Shown here piece by piece: positions 26,865 to 34,700 of a stretch of 64,000 nucleotides of DNA. The translations under genes were made by a program, and so were the position numbers. How positions within the stretch are numbered: the stretch's first letter is position 1; every line of letters starts with the position of its first letter. The notes under the pieces were generated by a model. It did no database searches. It saw nothing but the letters and a program-made list of their open reading frames with translations, and had not been told where the DNA came from. This DNA comes from GCA-2686265 sp036010965 (GTDB lineage Bacteria; Planctomycetota; UBA1135; GCA-002686595), in the NCBI GenBank assembly GCA_036010965.1, contig DASCMO010000068.1, forward strand, positions 4,811 through 68,810, in the 5' to 3' direction.

Positions 26865-27239
26865 CTACCAGCTTGCGCTCAGCACCACGCGCCCTCGCAA
26901 GCGCTTGGAGCGGACAGGGCCCAGCAGCTCGCTGTCGGGCACGGGACAGGTGTCATCGTCGGTGACGATCCAGAAACCCTCGTCCCTCACCTCGTCGATA
27001 CGCCCGATCCAGAGTTCTCCGGCGTCGCCCTCGTGGAAGACGACGTCGCCAGACTTGCAGGCGCCCGGGCGCAGATCAACGACCAGGGTCGTTCCCGGAG
27101 CGAGCGCCAGCAATGGCGAGCAGCGGTCGCTCGGCATTTCAAGGATCTCGAAGCGCGAGACGGCATAAAACACGCCGGCCAGGGCCGCCAGGAGGGTGAC
27201 GCGTCGCGCCCAAGCCAGGAGGATGCGCTGGTCAGCCAC
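26865..27239 (-). CDS. Signal-peptidase-I-like (S26) protein, probably inactive
   Basis: A 124-residue protein started at the GTG at 27239, which overlaps the end of thiE by eight bases. Residues 14-27 form a membrane segment. Then come MPSDRCSPLL, APGTTLVVDLRP, SGDVVFHEG and DDDTCPVPDSELLGPV, which match the beta-strand core and conserved boxes of S24/S26 peptidases. The nucleophile Ser of SMxP and the lysine of the KR motif (here IGRI) are not obvious, so the catalytic dyad seems to be lost. It may be a chaperone-like or vestigial member. Confidence 0.6.
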   Translation of the reverse strand: MADQRILLAWARRVTLLAALAGVFYAVSRFEILEMPSDRCSPLLALAPGTTLVVDLRPGACKSGDVVFHEGDAGELWIGRIDEVRDEGFWIVTDDDTCPVPDSELLGPVRSKRLRGRVVLSASW

Positions 27240-27876
27240 GACAGGCGAGCTCCTCCATCCAGGCTCGCGTTCGCTCCGCCGGCCGTTCGCTCCCGAGCAA
27301 GTCGGAGAGCACGGCCACCCCCCGAGCACCCGACTCGAGGACCGCTCCCAGACGGTCGGGGCGCATGCCGCCGATACCCCAGACCGGCCCGTCGAAGGCC
27401 CTCGCGCAGCTCGCAAGGGCGGCCTGACCGGTTGGCTCCAGCAGGCCACGTTTGGAGGGCGTGTCGTGCACGGGTCCGAAGAACAGGTAGTCGGCCCCGA
27501 CGCGCGCCTCTGCCTCGTCACCCTCGTGGGCCGAGAAGCCCACGCTCAGGCGGCCGTCAGCGACGACCCGCGCCCTCGCCGGGCGCAGGGAGTGGTACCC
27601 CAGATGGACTCCATGGGCACCCGCGGCCAGGGCCACATGCAGGCGATCGTGCACCCCCACCCAGACATCCGTGCCCGCAGGCGCAATGGCTAGCAGGCGC
27701 CTGGTGAGGACCAGCAAACGCCGGTCGGAGAGCCCAGGTTCGCGTACCAGGACTGACCCCAGTCCCGCCTCGAAGGCAGCGCCCACCGCGCGCTCCAGTA
27801 CGGCCGCACCTGCACCGTCCCGCAGGGTGCCGGGGGTCAGGGCCAGCAGGCGGCCTGGCAAGCGCAGAGACCTCAC
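27232..27876 (-). CDS. thiE: Thiamine-phosphate synthase (ThiE/TenI fold)
   Basis: ThiE joins the pyrimidine and thiazole parts of thiamine. The 214-residue TIM-barrel protein shows GVHLGYHSL (strand end motif), YLFFGPVHDTPSKRG (phosphate- and substrate-binding segment) and WGIGGMRPDR. The motif VREPGL replaces the usual QLREK. TenI, an aminase relative without activity, cannot be excluded. ATG overlaps the end of the upstream helicase-associated gene by four bases. Confidence 0.88.
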   Translation of the reverse strand: MRSLRLPGRLLALTPGTLRDGAGAAVLERAVGAAFEAGLGSVLVREPGLSDRRLLVLTRRLLAIAPAGTDVWVGVHDRLHVALAAGAHGVHLGYHSLRPARARVVADGRLSVGFSAHEGDEAEARVGADYLFFGPVHDTPSKRGLLEPTGQAALASCARAFDGPVWGIGGMRPDRLGAVLESGARGVAVLSDLLGSERPAERTRAWMEELACRG

Positions 27877-30011
27877 TCCGCCAGCTCGATGATGTAGCCG
27901 AGGTCACAGAGCAGCGCACGCTGCCTGCACGGTGTGGGCCCGCTCTTGAGCTGCAGTGTGCTCTCGTTCACGACGCGCCGTATGTAGGGGCGGACCCCCG
28001 GATCACGCCGGAAGCGCTCGAGCACTTCGGGATTCTCGCAGTGTACGCGGCCCTTGGAATCGAGGACGATGATCCCTGCCCGACAGGCCCAGTCGCGAAT
28101 CGAATAGAGAATGTTCTGAGGCACGGGAGTGCGCGAATGGTCCTCCAGGACCCCGATCAGGCGGCGCAGGGGCATGCCCTCTGCAAGGGCCCGTCCGACG
28201 CCCTTTTCCAGGATCCGAAAGTGGATCAGGTAGCCCCGCTTTTCGCGCGAGCAGAACCGGTCGAGGTCGTGCACGAGCTCCGAGTCGTCACCGGTCGGAA
28301 ACAACACTACCTCGTAGTCGGGCGTGACGACCAGGTTGCCCATGGTCGGCGTTTCCACTTCTTCGGGCAGCGCGCCCCCCAGAAGACGCGCACCCAAGCG
28401 CGTCAGGCGCACGGCCACCGGATGCCCGCGCTGGTCGTATCCGAGGTCGACGATACCCAGCAGGTAGAGCCGCTTGCGCACCCAATGGACGAGGTTCCAG
28501 GCCAGGCGCTGGAGATCGTCCATGGCGCCCCGGGCGCAGCTTCCATCGGCCGGAGAGAAGTACTCCTCGACGGCCAGATCGTCGAGGCTCGCAAGGTAGG
28601 AGTTGCGTGCCAGGAAGGGCAAGTACATCAGGTCGTACCAGGTCCCGGCCTCGCAACGCTTGAGGAGCCGCATGTAGATGCGCCGCAGGCGCGCCTGGTG
28701 AAAATACTCCCCACCAAGCTGGGTCTCCTCGACGGTGTAGGAGAGCAGCGTGCGCATTTTCATGTCGAGATCCTGGGGTTCCCACTCGCGGCTGGCTGCA
28801 GTCAGGGCAAACGCGCGCTCGCCGGTGCTCTCGATCATTCCCTCGTGGCGGGCGAAGCGGAAGATGAAGTTGAGCACTTCCGCCCGCTCGAGTTCACGCC
28901 CAGGGTTGGGGATCAGTTCCTGCAGGATGCGTCGCTCCGTGGTCTTGAAGATCTCACCCTGCACGGTGAAACGCACGTTGTGGTCCAGGATGTATCCGAT
29001 GAAGCGGGAGAGATTGGAGACCAGGTCGACTCCAAGTGAGGCCTCGTCATGGGGCGCGTCGGGATCGCTAGGCACGGCCACACGTCGCAGCCATGCCAGA
29101 GTGACCTCGTTGAAGACCACCAGAGTCTCGTCCGCGTGTTGCAGCCCGTAGCGCGCGAGGTCGAGCCGACTGACCGTCCCGACCAGGGACTCCTCGAGGA
29201 TCATCCCCCAGCGACGGCCGTTCCAGTGGGGAAGGTCCGTCTCCATGCGCTCAAAGAGCGAGCGCGGGAGGATCCCACCGAACTGCATGACCGCCTTCTC
29301 GACCAGCTGGCGCAGGCCGTCCGGGAGTCGCTCGATGCGCGCCACCGCCGCAGACTCCTCGGCGTACATCTTGTACATCTCCCGCAAGCGGCCCGCCCCG
29401 ATGCGCGTGCTACGTGACGGGTCACTGTAGACACGATCAAGGTGCCCTTTGAGAGTCGTGCGGTCAAACACACCCCGCCGATGGGAGCGCCGCAGGCGCA
29501 GGATGCGCTCCGCAAGATCGTGCGGGACCTGGTGCACCGCGACACCGTGCCGGGCCATCTCGGCGCTCTTTAGCCCGACCAGCAGGGCGTGGCGCTTCAG
29601 CACAGCCAGGGATGCCTGCAGGTCGTACTCGGAGAGGTACGCGAGCTGGCGGCTGGAGGCCAGGTCGATCGTGGCGACCTCCCCGCGCGGAGCCGCCAGG
29701 TGAACGTCGAGGATGGCCTGCAAGCGCTTCCCCATAGCTGCGATGCGTGCCTCCAGCACCTCGTCGTCCTGCATCCATTCCAGGACCTGGCGCCGCAGGG
29801 CGGCTTCGCCGGTCGGCGCCCGCAGACCGCCATCGCCAGCCCAGAAACGGAAGAGGTCGCTAAGGTCTCCACTCCGCACGGCCGCCACACTGTCCGCGGT
29901 GGAGACGCGTGCCGTTTCACTCCCGTCACCGCGCCCCTCGCGCCTGCGCCCGGCACCGGGCGCGGAGCTTCGTTTCCGGCGCGGGGAGGGGTTGGATGCG
30001 GAACGGCTCAT
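27873..30011 (-). CDS. Helicase-associated (Helicase_C_3-type) domain protein
   Basis: A 712-residue protein without Walker motifs. Its C-terminal third, from about residue 540, has the LVVTPDYEVVLFP segment and the RALAEGMPLRRLIGVLEDHS, VPQNILYSIRDWACRAG motifs that mark the helicase-associated domain seen in the N-terminal part of bacterial XPB and in its usual genomic partner. The N-terminal Lys/Arg-rich part may bind DNA. The gene overlaps the XPB gene by four bases, so the two probably work as a pair. The partner's activity is not known to me. Confidence 0.75.
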   Translation of the reverse strand: MSRSASNPSPRRKRSSAPGAGRRREGRGDGSETARVSTADSVAAVRSGDLSDLFRFWAGDGGLRAPTGEAALRRQVLEWMQDDEVLEARIAAMGKRLQAILDVHLAAPRGEVATIDLASSRQLAYLSEYDLQASLAVLKRHALLVGLKSAEMARHGVAVHQVPHDLAERILRLRRSHRRGVFDRTTLKGHLDRVYSDPSRSTRIGAGRLREMYKMYAEESAAVARIERLPDGLRQLVEKAVMQFGGILPRSLFERMETDLPHWNGRRWGMILEESLVGTVSRLDLARYGLQHADETLVVFNEVTLAWLRRVAVPSDPDAPHDEASLGVDLVSNLSRFIGYILDHNVRFTVQGEIFKTTERRILQELIPNPGRELERAEVLNFIFRFARHEGMIESTGERAFALTAASREWEPQDLDMKMRTLLSYTVEETQLGGEYFHQARLRRIYMRLLKRCEAGTWYDLMYLPFLARNSYLASLDDLAVEEYFSPADGSCARGAMDDLQRLAWNLVHWVRKRLYLLGIVDLGYDQRGHPVAVRLTRLGARLLGGALPEEVETPTMGNLVVTPDYEVVLFPTGDDSELVHDLDRFCSREKRGYLIHFRILEKGVGRALAEGMPLRRLIGVLEDHSRTPVPQNILYSIRDWACRAGIIVLDSKGRVHCENPEVLERFRRDPGVRPYIRRVVNESTLQLKSGPTPCRQRALLCDLGYIIELAE

Positions 30012-31774
30012 GCCGTCGCCCCCGGTTCCAGAGTGACCTCAAGGTGGCCGGGCTCGGTGATCTGATAGGTGTATCCCTGCTCGGTGAGGAACAACTGTCG
30101 CTTCTCAGCGAATTCCTGATCCCGCGATCCGAGGGTCACGATCGAGTAGAAGATTGCGGCCGATCCATCCGACTTGGGGCGCAGGATACGACCCAGGCGC
30201 TGGGCTTCCTCCTGGCGTGAACCGAAGGTGCCGGAGACCTGGATCGCCACGTTCGCGTCGGGCAGATCGATGGCAAAGTTCCCCACCTTGCTGACCACCA
30301 GCAAGTTCTCGCGACCCTGGCGGAAAGCCTCGTACAGCTCCTGGCGCTCCGAATTGGGGGTCTTGCCGGTGATCAGGGGCGCCTTCAGGCGCCGGGCCAG
30401 CAACTCCAACTGGGTGATGTACTGCCCGATCACCAGCACTCGCCCATTCGCATGACGCTGCACGAGCATGTCGACGACTTCGTCCTTGTGCGGGTTCTCG
30501 GAAGCCACGCGAAACTTCCCGCGCGCGTCCGCCGAGGCATACACGGACTTGAGGTCGGGATCCAGTGGCACGCGCACCTCGATACAAGTGGCCTGCGCGA
30601 TGAATCCCTGGTACTCGAGGACCTTCCACGGAACGTCGTAGCGCTTCGGCCCGATCAGACAGAAGACCTCGTCTTCCTTGCCGTCCTCGCGCACCAGGGT
30701 CGCCGTGAGGCCCAGACGCCGGCGCGCCTGCAAGTCCGCCGTGACCCTGAACACCGGCGCCGGGAGCAGGTGCACCTCGTCATAGATGACGAGCCCCCAG
30801 TTCTCGCGTGAGAATAGACCGAAGTGCTCGAACTCGTCCGCCTTGGTGCGCCGCCAAGTCAGCATCTGGTAGGTCGAGATGGTCACGTCACAGACGCTTT
30901 TGCCCTCGCCGGTGTACTCCCCCACCTGGTCTTCGCCGAGCTCGGTCTTGTCGAGCAACTCATTGCGCCACTGGTGCACCGCGACGGTGTTGGTCGTCAG
31001 GATCAAGGTCTTGGTCCCCACCAGACTCATCACGCGCATACCGACGATGGTCTTGCCCGCGCCGCAGGGCAGAGCGACGACCCCGTTGCCCCCCAGGACG
31101 CTCCCGCCGGCGTAGAAGCCCTGAGCAGCGAGCTCCTGATATGGCCGAATCGCGAAGGACTCGCCCGCTCTCGTACGCTCCCGCAAGGTGATCTCCAGGG
31201 CGTCCCCGTCCAGGTATCCGCCTCGGTCGTCCACCGGATACCCGACGCGGATCAGGGCCTGCTTGATGGTCCCACGCGCGAGGGGCGGCACCATGACGCG
31301 CCCCCCCTTGTGCTCCACCAGGCGGGCGATGTCCCGGTAGCCGAGGACATCTTCGAGAACGCCTGGCTCATCGGAGAGCAACTCGAAGCCCGACCCGCGC
31401 TTCTCGATCCGCAGGACTCCGTAGCGGCCTATCCATTCGCGGACTTCCTGCAGGACGTTGGCCGGCACGGGGACACAGGCGTATTCCTCGAGCACCTCCG
31501 CGATGCCATCGGCGTCGAGCCCCAGGGCCGCGGCGTTCCAGACGGAAACGGGCGTGATGCGGTAGGTGTGCAGGTAGTCGGGGCTCTTTTCGAGCTCGGC
31601 GAATTGGCTCAGCGCGTCGCGAGCCTTTGCGAAGCGCGGGTGCTCGCGGGTCATGGGCTGACCGTCTTCGTCCTTCTGCGCGCGTCCCTCGGCGTCCGTC
31701 ACGGGGCAGACCGTGTGCAGCATCAAGCTGCGGTCGCCCTGCACGATGAGCGGATTGTCGGGATGCAAGCTCAT
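30008..31774 (-). CDS. XPB/Ssl2-family DNA helicase
   Basis: A 588-residue superfamily 2 helicase starting at the ATG at 31774, whose first bases overlap the uvrA stop (ATGA). The N-terminal third contains an XPB-type damage-recognition/helicase-associated domain. Motifs visible are PCGAGKTIVG (Walker A), IYDEVHLLP (DEVH), GLTATLVREDGKEDEVF with the RED motif, and QRLGRILRPK (motif VI). XPB is the repair and transcription helicase of archaea and eukaryotes, and bacterial copies are proposed to act in nucleotide excision repair. Its coupling with uvrA supports that. Confidence 0.93.
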   Translation of the reverse strand: MSLHPDNPLIVQGDRSLMLHTVCPVTDAEGRAQKDEDGQPMTREHPRFAKARDALSQFAELEKSPDYLHTYRITPVSVWNAAALGLDADGIAEVLEEYACVPVPANVLQEVREWIGRYGVLRIEKRGSGFELLSDEPGVLEDVLGYRDIARLVEHKGGRVMVPPLARGTIKQALIRVGYPVDDRGGYLDGDALEITLRERTRAGESFAIRPYQELAAQGFYAGGSVLGGNGVVALPCGAGKTIVGMRVMSLVGTKTLILTTNTVAVHQWRNELLDKTELGEDQVGEYTGEGKSVCDVTISTYQMLTWRRTKADEFEHFGLFSRENWGLVIYDEVHLLPAPVFRVTADLQARRRLGLTATLVREDGKEDEVFCLIGPKRYDVPWKVLEYQGFIAQATCIEVRVPLDPDLKSVYASADARGKFRVASENPHKDEVVDMLVQRHANGRVLVIGQYITQLELLARRLKAPLITGKTPNSERQELYEAFRQGRENLLVVSKVGNFAIDLPDANVAIQVSGTFGSRQEEAQRLGRILRPKSDGSAAIFYSIVTLGSRDQEFAEKRQLFLTEQGYTYQITEPGHLEVTLEPGATA

Positions 31775-34700
31775 CCCACGGCGCCCTTCTTCACGCGCCG
31801 GCCGCGGCGAGGTCGCACCTGTTCGAGGGCCCTCGCCAGGAACGGCCCCGTGAGCGAGTCCTCGTCCAGCGCCAACTCGGCCGGGGTTCCACTGGCGATC
31901 ACGCAGCCACCCTCGTCTCCCCCACCCGGTCCGATCTCCACCAGCCGGTCGCAGACGCTGAGCAGGCCCACATGGTGCTCGATCACCACCACCGCGTCGC
32001 CGCGGCGCACCAGTCGATCGAGGACGGCCACGAGCTGGGCCACGTCGGCTGCGTGCAGGCCCGTCGTGGGTTCGTCTAGTACGACGACGCTCGGGATTCC
32101 GCCACCGGTGCGCATCAGTTCCGAACACAGCTTGAGGCGCTGCGCCTCGCCACCCGAGAGGGTCGTCGAGGACTGGCCGAGTCGCAGGTAACCCAGGCCG
32201 ACATCGCGCATGGTCTCGAGGATTCTCCGCGGCAGGGGCTGGTGCTCGAGAAACTCCAGGGCGCTGTCCACGTCCATCGCCAGGATGTCGGCCACGCTCC
32301 GTCCACGGTGCAACACCTCGAGCACTTCCGGGCGATAGCGCAGGCCGTCGCACTCCTCGCAGACCAGCCACAGGTCCGGCAAGAACTGCATCTCGACCTT
32401 GTTCGCCCCTCTTCCCTCGCAGGCAGCGCAGCGACCGCGGGGCGAGTTGTAGGAAAAGTGCGCCGGACCGAAGGCGCGCATGCGCGCCTCGGGGGTGCGG
32501 GCGTAGAGGGTTCGAAGGGGGTCGAGCAGGCCGCTATAGGTGGCCGGGGTGCTGGCCGGTGTCCGGCCCAAGGGCGTTGAATCCACGCTCACCACCCGAC
32601 CCCGCCCCCCGCGCAGAGCCTCCAGCCGACGCCAGCGACCGCCGGACGCCTCGCCTTGCAAGGCCGGCACGAGCGTGTCCATGACCAGGCTGCTCTTCCC
32701 GGAGCCAGAGGGTCCGCAGATCCCAAGCAACTCACCGTAGCGCACGTCCAGGTCGACCTTGCGCAGGTTGTGGGTGCTCGCTCCCCGCAGTCGCACCCGC
32801 CCCGCCCCGTCCTCGCCCTCGCGCAGGGTGCGCTCGGGGTGCAGTTCTCCACGCAAGGCCGCTCCAGTCGGGGACTCGCGGCACGCACGCACCTCCGCCG
32901 GGGTGCCGGCGCAGACCAGGCGCCCGCCTTGCTCCCCTGCTCCCGGACCGAGGTCGATGATCCAGTCGGCGGCTTCCATCAGGGCCGGATCGTGCTCAAC
33001 CACGATCACCGTGTTGCCACCATCGCGTAGCTCGTGGAGCGCAGCCGTCAGGCGCGCGACGTCCTGCGGATGGAGGCCGACGGTCGGCTCGTCGAGGACA
33101 TAGCAGACTCCCACCAGGCGCGACCCCAGGCTGGCGGAGAGGCGCACGCGCCGCGCCTCGCCGCCCGAGAGGGTCGCGGTCGGGCGATCGAGAGCGAGGT
33201 AGCCGAGGCCCACTTGCGTCAGCATCCCGAGACGCGAGCGCAGCTCCTCGACCAGGGGCCCGGCTGCGGTGCGCCGGTCCTTGCGCAGGGTCAGGCGCTC
33301 GAGCCAGGCCAGGACCTGATCGACGGTCAGGCCCAGGAGTTCGGGGAGGCGCTTGCGGCCGAGGGTAACCGCCGACCACTCCGGTCGCAGGCGCCGTCCA
33401 TCGCAAGCGCGGCAGCGGGTGCGGGTCATGACCGATTCGAGGGCCTCGGTCCATTGTGCGTCCTCTGCCCGCAGGTACCAGGCGTCCACGTGCCCGCAGA
33501 GTCCGGGCCAGTCGGAGTGATAGCTCTCCTCCAGGTCCACGTTGGCCGTGTGCCGCTCGCGGGTGACCGAGTAGTTCTCCCTTGCGCCGACGCCGCGCGC
33601 CAACAAGGCGCGCTGGGCAGGCTTGAGCGCGCCCCACGGACGCTCAAGGTCGATGCGGTGCGATCGGGCGACCCCGCGCAGCAGGTGCTCGTAGTAGCCC
33701 TTGCCCTTGACCAGGTAGCGACCGAGCTTGCCGGGGATGGCGCCATCGCAAAGAGGATGGTCGGGCGCCGAGACCAACAAGTCCTCACTGCACTGCAGGC
33801 GTTCGCCGAGGCCATCGCAGGCAGGGCACGCCCCAGCGTGGGTGTTGAAGGAGAAGTGGCGCGGCTCCGGTGCCTGCTCGAGCAGGAAACCGCACTCGGT
33901 GCAACTCCCGCGCGTGCTGTGCTCGCGCCGCTCGCCGCCGCGGGTCACGATCACGACCCGGCCTCCCGCGATGGCCTCGGCCTGCTCAACGGCCTCCGCC
34001 AGGCGCGAGCGGACAGGGGGATCGAAGGCCACACGATCGACAACCAGGTCGAGGGTCCTGCGCCTTCCCACGCGACCGGGCAAGTCCTCCAGGCGCAGCT
34101 CCTCTCCGTCGAGCAGGACCCGCACAAAGCCGGCTGCGCGCCAGCCCTCGATGTGCTCGGCGAGGGTCCGTCCGCCCTCGGCCGGAGCCGGGCGCTGGGC
34201 GCTCTGGATCGGGGCCAGCACCCAGCCGCGCTCTCCGGCGAACTCGCGCAGGATGCGTCCGGCGACCGTGCTTGCGTCGGAGCGCTCGAGCGCCAGACCG
34301 TGCTGGGGGCAGCGCGGCGTACCCGCCCGCGCCCACAGGACGCGCAAGTGGTCGTGGATCTCGGTCGTCGTCGCCACGGTCGAACGCGGTCCCCCGCGCG
34401 CCGTGCGAGCCTCGACCGCCACCGACGGGCCCAGTCCCTCGATGCGCTCCACCGGCGGACGATCGCGCGCGCCGAGGAACTGCCGCGCGTAGGTGGAGAG
34501 GGATTCGACGAAGCGCCGTCGACCCTCGGCATGGATCGTGTCCAGGGCCAGGGAGCTCTTCCCGGAGCCGGAGCGCCCAGTGATGACCGTCAGTGCGTCG
34601 CGCGGCAGATCGACGGTCAGATTGCGCAGGTTGTGGGTGCGCGCCCCCACGACCCGTAGCCGATCAAGCGCGGCGCGCGGCGCCCTGCAGGCCCGCTGCG

